Source: Candidatus Hodarchaeota archaeon (GTDB lineage: Archaea > Asgardarchaeota > Heimdallarchaeia > Hodarchaeales > Hodarchaeaceae). From it: a stretch of 39,887 nt of DNA. A program made the translations under genes and the position numbers. Under the pieces are notes generated by a model. That model was given only the letters and a program-made list of their open reading frames with translations, was not told the DNA's origin and did not search any database. The first letter of the stretch is position 1, and every line of letters begins with the position of its first letter. The stretch covers positions 1 to 39,887 of the forward strand of contig JAEOSR010000031.1 in assembly GCA_016840285.1 (NCBI GenBank), given 5' to 3'. Shown in pieces: positions 8,127-17,031 of this stretch.

Positions 8127-9818
8127 ATGTTTAATCGGATTCTCATCGCTAATAGAGGAGAGATTGCCAGTCGTATTATAGGTACTGTTCAAGAGATGGG
8201 AATCGAAACCGTTGCTATCTATTCTGATGTTGATGAAGATGCCGTTCAGGTTCATGCAGCGGATTTTGCATATCCACTGGGGGATCCCACTCCATCTGAA
8301 AGTTATTTAAATATGGATAAAATTATAAATATAGCTCTCGAGAGTGGGTCAGAAGCCATTCATCCTGGGTATGGTTTTCTGTCTGAAAATGCCGAATTTG
8401 CAAAGAAAGTCATTGATGCAGGGTTAATTTGGATTGGTCCAACCCCAGAAGCTTTACATGCTGTTGGGGATAAGATCCAAGCCAAGAAAACAATGGAAGC
8501 AGCGAATATACCGGTGATTCCAGGCTATCATGGAAGATCTCGGAATAAGGATTTTCTTTTGAAGAAAGCAGATGAGATTGGTTTTCCCCTCTTGATTAAA
8601 GCCGCTGCTGGTGGTGGGGGACGGGGAATGCGGATTGTCAACACTAAGGAAGAATTTTCTTCATTATATGATAGTGCACGACGCGAAGCCAAAGCGGCTT
8701 TTGGGAATGGTGAGGTTTTTCTAGAGAAATACTTTGAACATATACGACATATCGAGTTTCAGATCCTTGGAGATTATTTTGGGAACATAATACACTTAAA
8801 TGAACGGGAGTGTTCAATCCAGCGACGTCATCAGAAAATCATTGAAGAAACACCTTCTAAAGCTTTAGATGACGATTTGAGAGAACAAATGGGAGATGTA
8901 GCGATTGCAGCTGCTCGTGCTGTAAATTATACTAATGCTGGCTCTGTTGAATTTATTCTTGATCAGAATAACACCTTCTATTTCATGGAAATAAATGCTC
9001 GATTGCAAGTGGAACACGCAATTACTGAAGCCACCACAGGAATCGATCTTGTGAGATGGCAAATCAAAATTGCCGCTGGTCAAGAGATTACATTAAAGCA
9101 AGAGGACGTACTTGGAAGGGGTCACGCACTAGAATTCCGAATTTATGCTGAGAATCCAGAAAATCAATTTATGCCCACTGCGGGGAAGATTCATCAAATG
9201 CAATTCCCAGTGGGTGTAAATATCCGTACTGATTTAGGGATTCCTACCTCAGGAGGGGAGGTTTCTACTTTTTATGATCCGATGATTGCCAAATTGATTG
9301 TGCATGCAGAAAATCGTGAAGAAGCAATTCAGAAAATGCGTTGGGCATTACGTAATTATACTGCTCAAGGATTAAAGACGAATATCCCCTTCTTAAAAGA
9401 GGTAATTAATCACCCAGACTTTCTTTCTGGAGATATACATACGGATTTCGTTGATGCTCATTTTCATAGGTGGAAAGAACTTAAAGAAACCCCTAACGAA
9501 GTCTTATTAGCAGCTGCCCTTTTTGAAGTTATGGAACCTTTCATGACAACGAATAACAATGCTAGCACATCTACAGTGCTAAACGGTATAGATCAACATA
9601 CAACTGTAATTTGGAGAAAAGTGGGAACCTGGGGTCGAGAAAGCCTTGATGTCATTTCAGATAAAATTACTGGCACCTTAGGTAAAGGTAAAAAAGCCAT
9701 CAAGAAGATTATACCTGTTAAAGGAAAAGATATTGGATCTTCATTCCTCCCTGATTCAGATCCTTATTCTCCATGGAGAAGATTGGGCTCATGGAAATTT
9801 AATGAGAATGAAAAGTAG
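8127..9818 (+). CDS. accC: Biotin carboxylase subunit of an acyl-CoA carboxylase
   Basis: Catalyses ATP- and bicarbonate-dependent carboxylation of biotin on the BCCP partner. Residues 1-450 are a standard biotin carboxylase: MFNRILIANRGEIASRII, glycine-rich ATP-grasp loop AAAGGGGRGMRIV (about 158-170), HIEFQILGD, ERECSIQRRHQKIIEE (about 228-243), and INARLQVEH (about 290-298). The last 110 residues (about 455-563) exceed a free-standing AccC and do not contain a biotin site. They are basic and include KGKKAIKKIIPVKGKD. The gene precedes BCCP by 8 bp. The beta subunit further on is of methylcrotonyl-CoA carboxylase type, so this is probably the alpha part of that enzyme, split from its biotin domain. 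A shared role in other acyl-CoA carboxylases is also possible. Confidence 0.93.
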   Translation: MFNRILIANRGEIASRIIGTVQEMGIETVAIYSDVDEDAVQVHAADFAYPLGDPTPSESYLNMDKIINIALESGSEAIHPGYGFLSENAEFAKKVIDAGLIWIGPTPEALHAVGDKIQAKKTMEAANIPVIPGYHGRSRNKDFLLKKADEIGFPLLIKAAAGGGGRGMRIVNTKEEFSSLYDSARREAKAAFGNGEVFLEKYFEHIRHIEFQILGDYFGNIIHLNERECSIQRRHQKIIEETPSKALDDDLREQMGDVAIAAARAVNYTNAGSVEFILDQNNTFYFMEINARLQVEHAITEATTGIDLVRWQIKIAAGQEITLKQEDVLGRGHALEFRIYAENPENQFMPTAGKIHQMQFPVGVNIRTDLGIPTSGGEVSTFYDPMIAKLIVHAENREEAIQKMRWALRNYTAQGLKTNIPFLKEVINHPDFLSGDIHTDFVDAHFHRWKELKETPNEVLLAAALFEVMEPFMTTNNNASTSTVLNGIDQHTTVIWRKVGTWGRESLDVISDKITGTLGKGKKAIKKIIPVKGKDIGSSFLPDSDPYSPWRRLGSWKFNENEK

Positions 9819-9826
9819 GAGCAAGC

Positions 9827-10381
9827 ATGAGCGAAGTTTTTAATTTTGATGACGGAAAACAGCGATTTGAAGTTCGTCTACGTAGGAATGATGATAATTC
9901 CTATGTAGTTGTGATTAATAGGGAAGATGAAGAGGAGAAGGAACTTCAAGTGAGTGCTAAAGTTCTTGGAGCTGGTCAGTTTCAGTTTACATTAGAAAAT
10001 ACTATTTTCAAATGTTCAATAGCTAAGAATGGAGATATCAGATTTATTCATTTAGATGGAGAAGACTACGAAATTCAAAGAGTTAGCGAAGCTACGGAAG
10101 ATTTTGGTGAAGCAGAGGAAGATCTGGGGAGTTTATCTAGTCCTATGCCAGGTAGAATTGTAAAATTATTAGTCAAAATTGGAGATTGGGTAAAAAAGGG
10201 TCAAGATGTAATTGTGGTTGAGGCTATGAAGATGGAAAATAAAATTGCTGCTCCCTTTGATGGTATGGTAACCAAAATTTTTTTTCCTGAAGGAGACCAA
10301 ATTGAGGCAAATGTGCCACTAATCGAAATAGAAGAAGATATTGACCATCCAGAAGAAATTAAGGGTGGAACTGAGGATTAA
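9827..10381 (+). CDS. accB: Biotin carboxyl carrier protein (BCCP)
   Basis: 184 aa. The C-terminal biotinyl domain carries the biotinylation motif VVEAMKMENKIAAP, with the modified lysine at K135, preceded by SSPMPGRIVKLLVKIGDWV. The N-terminal 90 residues form an acidic beta-rich region (VRLRRNDDNSYVVVINRE) like the BT/BCCP linker domain of acyl-CoA carboxylases. It has about 49 residues after the lysine, a little longer than usual, ending in an acidic tail. It follows accC by 8 bp. The operon is then interrupted on the plus strand by opposite-strand insertion-sequence genes. Confidence 0.93.
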   Translation: MSEVFNFDDGKQRFEVRLRRNDDNSYVVVINREDEEEKELQVSAKVLGAGQFQFTLENTIFKCSIAKNGDIRFIHLDGEDYEIQRVSEATEDFGEAEEDLGSLSSPMPGRIVKLLVKIGDWVKKGQDVIVVEAMKMENKIAAPFDGMVTKIFFPEGDQIEANVPLIEIEEDIDHPEEIKGGTED

Positions 10382-10383
10382 AA

Positions 10384-10513
10384 GGGAATTTATCTAGAAA
10401 AAATAATTATTTTCACTTGAATTTCATAGGAATAAGACTGAAGGGAGTGGAAACGCTTTAGGTTATTAAAACTGATAAAAATATATTCAGTATTATTCAC
10501 ATGAGGTCATCAA
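10384..10513 (-). other. Likely right-end / guide-RNA region of the TnpB element
   Basis: In TnpB elements the guide RNA overlaps the 3' end of tnpB and the element's right end. The 130 bp after this tnpB stop are non-coding and separate it from accB, so the element boundary should be here. I cannot define the structured RNA or a target motif by eye. Confidence 0.3.
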
Positions 10514-11722
10514 CTAACTCGTTGCCGCAGCTAGTCTCCATCGTGTAGGATGTAACCCAACATCCTCTATCCTGTCAGCATTAACTGCGTTCAGGAATGC
10601 TTTTTTCATAATATTATAGGCACCATTCACATCAGCATTAATAACAGTGCCTTTTTGAGATTTGAATAGCCCTCTAGTCATTCTTCGGCCTAGATATTTG
10701 TTATGATGTTTAATTGGCTCATTATCCAAAAAAGAACACCTACTTGAATAACTTTCCTCTTGTCTAATGACCGTTATTCCCTGCTCTGTGGCTTTATAGT
10801 CCAACTGTTTGATTAGCTTGTAGTACGGAATGGTGACAAAATTTTGGGTATTTTTTCTACCTAGGTGGCAGTTTTGCTTCCAATCGGGGTTGTAACCGAT
10901 AACAACTGTTCCAATGTCATGAAGTACACAGTACTCGATAATCTTCCTACTAGTCTTATGGTAATAGTCTTGTATTTTCCTATTACGTTTTATGGTTAAT
11001 TTTTGCATGGTTTTCCCTGTTTTTATTCCTTGACGGTCATAAGTTGATTGAATTCGGGCACGTTCTTTGTTATAGTATTGATTAATGGATTTAACAACCC
11101 CACCTTTAATAACAAACGGTTTTAAACCATTGTTATTGACCATAGTTATGAGGTTGCGTACCCCCAAATCAATAGCTACAATATTATCTTTATTCAAAGG
11201 TTTAGAATGATTTTCTTTCTTATAGACGATTTCTACTATATATCCTACCCCTTTTGGAATAATTCGTACTTCTCTGATGTCAGTCTTATCTGGTAGTCTT
11301 GTTTTTATTTTTAGACTAACTTTTTTAGGGAATCTAAGAGTATTATTTTTCAGCTTCACTTGTTGGTTGGTAAAAATAAGTATAAACTCCCCATTCTTGG
11401 GTTTGTATTTAGGTATTCTTGGTTCAGCCTTAAATTTTGATGGGTCCTTTTTCCACTCTTTAATGGCACCAAAAAAACTTTTCCAGTTCCTATTAAGAAC
11501 TTTCAAGACCTGCTGGGCTGTTTGTGCTGGTAATTGTTGATAGTTTTTGGATGTTTTTAAGGAATGATAGAGACTATTATAACGAACCCATTTTTCATGT
11601 TTGAAAAATGCCTGACGCACCTTGTAATTACTTTCATTGTAAAGATTCTTTGATAAATGGCAGTACCATGAAAGTTTTTTATAAGCTTTGATCCAGATTT
11701 GCTCTGTCCGAGTAATAATCAT
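10514..11722 (-). CDS. tnpB: TnpB/OrfB-family RNA-guided nuclease (transposon-associated), apparently intact
   Basis: 402 aa, the full length for the family. N-terminal OrfB region (NLYNESNYKVRQAFF, PRIPKYKPKNGEF), then a split RuvC nuclease: D185 in VAIDLGVRNL, E322/E323 in RQEESYSSRCS, D364 in INADVNGAYNI. The usual RuvC-II Glu (VVxED-like) is replaced by VVIGYNPDWKQ, and the four-Cys zinc finger is reduced to CSFLDNEPIKHH. This belongs to a TnpB branch with a relocated catalytic Glu (family knowledge, stated from memory). ATG 11722 has GGAGG upstream and starts 2 bp after the stop of the PIN-like gene, so the two are probably translated from one message. No TnpA is visible, so mobility would need a partner elsewhere. 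Confidence 0.9.
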   Translation of the reverse strand: MIITRTEQIWIKAYKKLSWYCHLSKNLYNESNYKVRQAFFKHEKWVRYNSLYHSLKTSKNYQQLPAQTAQQVLKVLNRNWKSFFGAIKEWKKDPSKFKAEPRIPKYKPKNGEFILIFTNQQVKLKNNTLRFPKKVSLKIKTRLPDKTDIREVRIIPKGVGYIVEIVYKKENHSKPLNKDNIVAIDLGVRNLITMVNNNGLKPFVIKGGVVKSINQYYNKERARIQSTYDRQGIKTGKTMQKLTIKRNRKIQDYYHKTSRKIIEYCVLHDIGTVVIGYNPDWKQNCHLGRKNTQNFVTIPYYKLIKQLDYKATEQGITVIRQEESYSSRCSFLDNEPIKHHNKYLGRRMTRGLFKSQKGTVINADVNGAYNIMKKAFLNAVNADRIEDVGLHPTRWRLAAATS

Positions 11723-11724
11723 AA

Positions 11725-12456
11725 CTAGAGTATCCCTCCAGTTTTCTTAACAGTTTTAACAGTCTTATCTTGTAACTGGTGTGGATTTGGTTGTTTTATT
11801 TTTTTTCGCTTAAGTCTAGTAAAAGCATGATTATAGATATTCTGGGCTAGGACTTTTGGCTCTCTCAACAATTGCGGAGGAGGAAAAAAAAGCCTTGTGC
11901 GATGAGGCATGAGATAAGTAAGCCATTCTTCAGGGGGAGTCAATAACTGGTTATTAGTTGACACCAAGATATCAATGTATTGGGCTGTACAAATCTCGAT
12001 AATTTCATAATTCAAGAGATCAGCTGCATGGCGCCAGACAAGCTCCACTTCTAAACCTAGTTGAGTTAAAGCTTTGATAAGAGCAGGATCATCGCAACCA
12101 ATGTCCAGTAGAACCCGACGGGGACGGGGCGTCTGTTTTTTCCCTTTATAAGTTGAAGAATCACTGAGTTTAGGTTCTTTTTGAGTTACTTTAAATCCCC
12201 CTTGTACTCCTGTTAAAAGTAAAGCAGAATCTAAAACAGAGGAATATACCCAGAAAACAAAGATTTGATCAGTGCTTAATGTTGGTTTAGGAAATAATAG
12301 GTGCTTACGCTTCCAATGTAGTAATTGATAGATAATTTTTACCTGTACTTCCATTTGCTCAAAAATATCCTCAATTAGATCTGTTCCTTTAGAAGATGGT
12401 ACCAGTTGGAACGAACATTCATAGAAGTCGGAGAAAAAATCTAACTCATCACTCAA
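11725..12456 (-). CDS. TnpB-linked protein with DUF5615/Mut7-C-like PIN domain
   Basis: 243 aa. Residues about 113-172 match the pattern of DUF5615/Mut7-C PIN-like domains: RRVLLDIGCDD, then IKALTQLGLEVELVWR, then NYEIIEICTAQ, then IDILVSTNNQLL. The family's usual closing ND is NN here, and D118, E151 and D163 are the candidate acids. The N-terminal 90 residues are unrecognised, and the C-terminal tail is basic (FTRLKRKKIKQPNPHQLQDK). The start is TTG 12456 with GAGGT 9 nt upstream. Its stop lies 2 bp before tnpB, and its start overlaps the stop of an upstream open frame (TTGA). It sits where a TnpA would be, but it is not a Y1 or serine recombinase. Function unknown; nuclease or RNA-binding role is inference. 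Confidence 0.6.
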   Translation of the reverse strand: MSDELDFFSDFYECSFQLVPSSKGTDLIEDIFEQMEVQVKIIYQLLHWKRKHLLFPKPTLSTDQIFVFWVYSSVLDSALLLTGVQGGFKVTQKEPKLSDSSTYKGKKQTPRPRRVLLDIGCDDPALIKALTQLGLEVELVWRHAADLLNYEIIEICTAQYIDILVSTNNQLLTPPEEWLTYLMPHRTRLFFPPPQLLREPKVLAQNIYNHAFTRLKRKKIKQPNPHQLQDKTVKTVKKTGGIL

Positions 12457-12710
12457 TTTTTGAATACCTCAGATCTCTCGATGAATTCTTTTTTCAAGTT
12501 ATGTGAATAATTATTAAACAAGCAGTTGTTCATATTGAGAGGTGTACTTTGTGGTTGTTGAATTGGTTCTCTGAAAAACTTATTTTTGGAATTATTATAA
12601 GGACAATAATTCTGTACTGGTGATTCATGAAAAGATCCAGTACTATGTTTATCAAAAGAAGGTTCTTGATAAGAGTATAATGGAAAAAAAGGCGATGAGA
12701 AAGAATTTTT
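12453..12710 (-). pseudogene. Start-less open frame upstream of the PIN-like gene (5'-truncated gene?)
   Basis: An open frame of 85 codons ends at TGA 12453-12455, overlapping the TTG start of the next gene as TTGA, the geometry of translationally coupled genes. It has no start codon near its beginning; its only ATG lies 26 codons before the end. The product is rich in Asn, Gln, Ser and Pro (for example FREPIQQPQSTPLNMNNC). Its upstream end lies inside the C-terminal end of the truncated tnpB copy. I read it as the 3' remainder of a gene whose front was lost when the truncated copy was joined here. It may instead be chance. Confidence 0.35.
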
Positions 12711-13431
12711 TCATCTTTTTTCCAATTTCTATCCCCTGTCTAGCATAACCGCTTTGTAATCGTGCCCGTTCTTTATTATAGTAATGATTGATTGACTTCA
12801 CTACTCCACCCTTAATAACAATCGACTTTTCCCCAATGTTATTTACCATGGTTATGAGGTTGGTGAGGCCAATGTCTATCCCGGCAATGTGTTTAGGAGG
12901 ATAATTCGAAACTCTTGGGACATATTTAGTGTAGATGATTTCTAAAACATAGCCAACCCCTCTGGGTATAATCCGTACACCTAAGAGGGAAGTTGGAGAC
13001 GCGAATCGTGGTTTTATTTGGATACCAGTTATTTGGGGTAACATCAACACCCCATCTGAAAAAGTAACCTGGTTTTTCTCGAATACTACTTGAAACTGGC
13101 CATTTTTGGGTTTATATTTCGGGATTCGAGGTTGTTGGAAATATTTCTCTGGATGAGATTTCCAATCAGCTAAAGCTGCGAAAAATGACTTCCAAGCTTT
13201 ATCTACAAGCTGAAGTACTTTTCGAGCTGTAGGAATAGGCAATTGTTGGAACTTGACAGAAGATAACAGCTCCTGGTGGAGCTGAGATAGTCGAATCCAC
13301 TTCTTTTCATTAAAAAATGCTTGTCTAACTAGATAGTTTACTTCATTAAACAGATTCTTCGATATATGGCAAATTTGTCTAAGGTTCACTGTTGGTTTTA
13401 ACCATACCCGCTCAGTTCTGATAACTCTCAT
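12652..13431 (-). pseudogene. C-terminally truncated TnpB/OrfB
   Basis: About 259 aa. It is a diverged paralogue of the TnpB at 10514-11722, aligned along its whole N-terminal part (for example PRIPKYKPKNGQF, HIAGIDIGLTNLITMVNN, GGVVKSINHYYNKERARLQS). Similarity stops after RQGIEIGKKMKK, at the point corresponding to residue 241 of the intact copy; the last 15 or so residues (FFLIAFFSIILLSRTFF) are unrelated. RuvC-I Asp is kept, but RuvC-II/III are absent, so it cannot be an active nuclease. Sequence divergence from the neighbour is large, so it is not a fresh duplication. ATG 13431 is chosen by analogy; a TTG lies at 13443. Confidence 0.85.
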
Positions 13432-13742
13432 CTGCTCGGTCAAGCCGCATCACTTCTGATCGTTCTCTGAAGATATAGGTTCTAGAGGTGTTACTATTGA
13501 CCAAGAAGAAAATTAGACACTTCCTTATAGCCACCTAAGAAATCAATCTGATATAATTATTGTTCTTAAATTTTTAAATGACAATAGAATGAAAAAGCAT
13601 TTTAGCTGAGATGGAATAACTCCCTCTTCCAACACGGTCGTGTATCGGTCTGGGAATCCATAACACTCTTAGAAATTCTTTTGGTTTTTTATAGTACTGA
13701 TTTTACTAGAAAGAAATATTAAATTATATCTTTCAGAAACGC

Positions 13743-13754
13743 TTTATAGTATAT
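13743..13754 (+). promoter_or_regulatory. TATA-box candidate for the carboxyltransferase gene
   Basis: TTTATAGTATAT lies about 30 bp before ATG 13782, the spacing expected for a leaderless archaeal transcript, and there is no SD before that ATG. This would give the beta-subunit gene its own promoter, separate from accC-accB. The remaining 300 bp before it, back to 13444, show nothing I can name. Confidence 0.45.
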
Positions 13755-13781
13755 CCCTTTTTTCTTCTCGAATGCTCCTCA

Positions 13782-15401
13782 ATGGATGGTTCTCCCATGG
13801 TAGTAATAAAAAGTAAAGTTGATGTTAATTCAAAGGAGTTTAAAGAAAATTCTGAGTATTATCAAAAAATGCTTCAAAAATATCGTGAGATTTGTGATGA
13901 GGTAAGAGCAGGGAATCCAAAGTCTATTGAGAAGCATCTCCAAAGAGGAAAAATCCTTGCTCGAAAACGAATTGAGATGATTCTGGATCCTGACACTCCT
14001 TTCATGGAGTTAAGCCCACTCGCGGCTTATAATATGTACGATAATGCGTGTCCTTATGCAGGTATAGTCACTGGCATTGGTTTAGTGGGTGGTCGTGAGA
14101 TGATGTTCATTGCAAATGATGCAACTATAAAAGGCGGAACATATCATCCTATGACTGTGAAAAAACATTTAAGAGCTCAAGAAATTGCTGAGCAGAATCG
14201 ATTGCCGTGTATATACTTAGTTGATTCTGGTGGTGCTTTCTTACCCCTACAGGCCGATGTATTCCCTGATAAAGAGCATTTCGGTAGAATCTTCTATAAC
14301 CAAGCTCAAATGTCAGCAAAGAAGATACCACAAATAAGTGCAGTAATGGGATCGTGCACGGCTGGTGGTGCATATGTTCCTGCCATGTCTGATGAAACTG
14401 TCATTGTAAAAGATACCGGAACAATCTTTTTGGGAGGCCCTCCTCTTGTTAAAGCCGCCACAGGTGAAGAAATATCAGCAAATGATTTAGGAGGAGCAGA
14501 TGTTCATTGTCGTACTTCTGGAGTCTCTGATCATTACGCTTTGAATGATGAACATGCTCTTCGTCTTACTCGTGATATAATCGAACATCTTAACTTGCCA
14601 TCTAAGACGATTCTTGATATTCGCCCTCCTGAGGATCCCTTGTACCCAACAGACGAAATTTATGGAATTCTTCCAAAAGATCCCAAAATAACTTACGATG
14701 TTCATGAAATCATTGCCCGAGTGGTTGATGGTTCAGGTTTTCATGAATTTAAATCTCTCTATGGGACAACTTTAGTTTGTGGATTTGCACATATTATGGG
14801 TTATCCTGTCGGCATTCTTGCAAATAATGGCGTATTATTCTCTGAAAGTGCGTTAAAAGGAACCCACTTCATTAATCTTTGTTCTCAAAGAAAAATACCA
14901 TTAATTTTTCTTCAAAACATCACAGGTTTTATGGTAGGTAGTAATGCTGAGGCGGGAGGAATTGCAAAAGACGGCGCAAAAATGGTCATGGCTGTAAGTA
15001 ATGCTCAAATTCCAAAGATAACAATTATTATTGGGGGTAGCTTTGGGGCAGGAAACTATGGAATGGCGGGAAGAGCTTATTCCCCCCGTTTTCTCTTCAT
15101 GTGGCCGAATGCGCGAATATCAGTTATGGGTGGTGAACAGGCAGCAAACGTCTTAGCGACTGTTAAGGAAGCCCAGTATAAGGCTCAAGGCAAAGAAATT
15201 TCCCAAGAAGAACGAAAAAAGATCATGGAACCGATTCTTGCGAAATATGAGAGGGAAGGATCAGCTTACTATTCTACGGCTCGATTGTGGGATGATGGAA
15301 TAATCGATCCGGCTGACACGAGAATTGTATTAGCTCTGTGTATTTCCGCAACATTAAATGCTCCAATTCCTGATACGAACTTTGGAGTCTTTAGAATGTG
15401 A
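13782..15401 (+). CDS. mccB: Methylcrotonyl-CoA carboxylase beta-type carboxyltransferase
   Basis: 539 aa carboxyltransferase of the acyl-CoA carboxylase beta family. It transfers CO2 from carboxybiotin to an acyl-CoA. Motifs: [40 protein letters not shown] (first oxyanion region), [11 protein letters not shown] and [16 protein letters not shown] (second). The end [34 protein letters not shown] and NFGVFRM is characteristic of methylcrotonyl-CoA carboxylase beta rather than propionyl-CoA carboxylase. The following gene is a methylglutaconyl-CoA hydratase-like enzyme, which supports leucine catabolism. A second start at 13797 (MVVIKSK) is possible. Propionyl- or acetyl-CoA activity cannot be excluded. 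Confidence 0.9.
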   Translation: MDGSPMVVIKSKVDVNSKEFKENSEYYQKMLQKYREICDEVRAGNPKSIEKHLQRGKILARKRIEMILDPDTPFMELSPLAAYNMYDNACPYAGIVTGIGLVGGREMMFIANDATIKGGTYHPMTVKKHLRAQEIAEQNRLPCIYLVDSGGAFLPLQADVFPDKEHFGRIFYNQAQMSAKKIPQISAVMGSCTAGGAYVPAMSDETVIVKDTGTIFLGGPPLVKAATGEEISANDLGGADVHCRTSGVSDHYALNDEHALRLTRDIIEHLNLPSKTILDIRPPEDPLYPTDEIYGILPKDPKITYDVHEIIARVVDGSGFHEFKSLYGTTLVCGFAHIMGYPVGILANNGVLFSESALKGTHFINLCSQRKIPLIFLQNITGFMVGSNAEAGGIAKDGAKMVMAVSNAQIPKITIIIGGSFGAGNYGMAGRAYSPRFLFMWPNARISVMGGEQAANVLATVKEAQYKAQGKEISQEERKKIMEPILAKYEREGSAYYSTARLWDDGIIDPADTRIVLALCISATLNAPIPDTNFGVFRM

Positions 15402-15423
15402 TCAAAGAAATGAGGAGATAACG

Positions 15424-16254
15424 TTGAAATCATATGAAACAATTCTCAGGGAAGATATCGGCCATACGGCATATATTACTTTAAACCGTCCCGAAGTCCA
15501 CAACGCATTCAATCCCTTAATGATTGAGGAATTAACCACTATATTCAAGTATTTGGGTAATGATGTGACTGTTAGAGCAATTGTGCTGACAGGTGAAGGA
15601 AAATCATTTTCAGCAGGAGCAGACATAAAATACATGCAAAGAAGTAAAAATTTTAGTTACGAGGAGAATCTTGACGACGCTAATCGCTTAGAGTTATTAT
15701 TCAATACAATCTACCTCACTCCGAAACCTGTTATTGGACGAATTAATGGTGCAACTTTTGGAGGCGGTCTTGGGTTAATCTCAGTATGTGACATTGTAGT
15801 AGCAGTAAGAACTGCAAAAATGGCGTTTTCTGAAGTCAATCTTGGAATTCTACCTGCTGTGATAAGTCCATATATAATCCCTAAAATTGGTTTTTCAAAT
15901 GCAGCTCGATTCTTTCTAAGTGGTGAGCGTTTTGATGCCATAAAAGCTCAAGAAATTGGTTTGATTCACGAACTTGCCGAGGATGATGTTGAGTTGGATC
16001 GAAAGATAGCCGATATCCTTGATCAAATATTATCAAGTAGCCCTGCTGCTATGGCGAGAATTAAACAATTATTGGCAAGAAATCGTGATACAGAATTTCA
16101 AGAATTACGGAAATATTGTATTTCCCAAATTGCTGAACTCAGGACTTCTGATGAGGGAAAAGAAGGACTAAAAGCATTCTTAGAGAAGCGACCTGCAAAA
16201 TGGAATTTCTCCCCCTGGAAAGGGAGAGATAGAAAAGATAATTTAAGTGCTTAA
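15424..16254 (+). CDS. liuC: Enoyl-CoA hydratase family, methylglutaconyl-CoA hydratase-like
   Basis: 276 aa crotonase. TTG 15424 is preferred over the upstream ATG 15358 because GAGGAG precedes it by 6 nt and the frame then begins at the conserved fold. Crotonase features: NRPEVHNAFNPLM, oxyanion motif SAGADIKYM, GGGLGLISVCD and FSEVNLGILPAVISPYIIP. The first catalytic Glu of classic enoyl-CoA hydratase is Gly here, while the second (FSEV) is kept; this pattern and ILPAVISPY resemble LiuC/AUH enzymes that hydrate 3-methylglutaconyl-CoA to HMG-CoA. It lies 22 bp after the carboxyltransferase stop, so the two act in consecutive steps. Confidence 0.85.
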   Translation: MKSYETILREDIGHTAYITLNRPEVHNAFNPLMIEELTTIFKYLGNDVTVRAIVLTGEGKSFSAGADIKYMQRSKNFSYEENLDDANRLELLFNTIYLTPKPVIGRINGATFGGGLGLISVCDIVVAVRTAKMAFSEVNLGILPAVISPYIIPKIGFSNAARFFLSGERFDAIKAQEIGLIHELAEDDVELDRKIADILDQILSSSPAAMARIKQLLARNRDTEFQELRKYCISQIAELRTSDEGKEGLKAFLEKRPAKWNFSPWKGRDRKDNLSA

Positions 16255-16271
16255 ATGGTATGTAAACAAAA

Positions 16272-17024
16272 ATGACTCCACAAATCGATTTTGACTACTA
16301 TTCTCCGAAAGAACCTAATGCTCCAAATCTAGTTTTTATTCATGGTGCTGGCGGAGATAAAACTCAATGGGAAAAACAAAAGAGTTTTTTTCAACAACAC
16401 GGGTGGGGGATTATCTCTCTTAGCCTCCCAAGTCATGGACAAAGTTCTCCCTCTGAATCCTTAAACCTGGGCAATTATGTAGAAACAGTTTACAAAATAA
16501 TAACCAATCAAAAATTAGAGAATGTAACTTTAATTGGTCATTCAATGGGTGGAGCCATAGCTCTTCAATTTACTTTACAATACCCTGGGTCAATAATAAA
16601 GAAATTGATTCTGATTGGAACAGGAGCAAAATTGAAGGTAGCTCCAGCTTTTTTTGACGCAATAGAAACAGACTTTAACCGTTTTTTGGAACTTTTGGGA
16701 AGGTTAGCATTTTACAAAGATACAATGGCTCAAATTAAACTTGATAATGAAGAAGCTATAAGAAGAAATGGAGGAAAAATCTTTCTTCAGGATTTTCAGA
16801 TTTGTGATATGTTTGATATTCGTTCAGAGTTGAACAAAATTACTAAAAAAACTTTGATTATAGTGGGACAGGACGATCAGATGACACCTGTCAAGTATTC
16901 AACCTTCTTACACGAAAAATTAAAGAATTCTCAACTTACTATTATACCTGAAGCAGGACATTACGTGTTTCAAGAGAAACCTTTAGATGTGAATAATGAA
17001 ATCTACAAGTTCATAACAGAATAA
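16272..17024 (+). CDS. Alpha/beta-fold hydrolase
   Basis: 250 aa. Oxyanion motif FIHGAGGDKTQW, nucleophile elbow GHSMGG with Ser91, acid in VGQDDQMTP, and base in EAGHYVF near the C-terminus complete the triad. It follows the hydratase by 17 bp and may act on CoA esters or lactones in the same pathway, but the substrate is not readable. Confidence 0.85.
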   Translation: MTPQIDFDYYSPKEPNAPNLVFIHGAGGDKTQWEKQKSFFQQHGWGIISLSLPSHGQSSPSESLNLGNYVETVYKIITNQKLENVTLIGHSMGGAIALQFTLQYPGSIIKKLILIGTGAKLKVAPAFFDAIETDFNRFLELLGRLAFYKDTMAQIKLDNEEAIRRNGGKIFLQDFQICDMFDIRSELNKITKKTLIIVGQDDQMTPVKYSTFLHEKLKNSQLTIIPEAGHYVFQEKPLDVNNEIYKFITE

Positions 17025-17031
17025 TAGGTGA

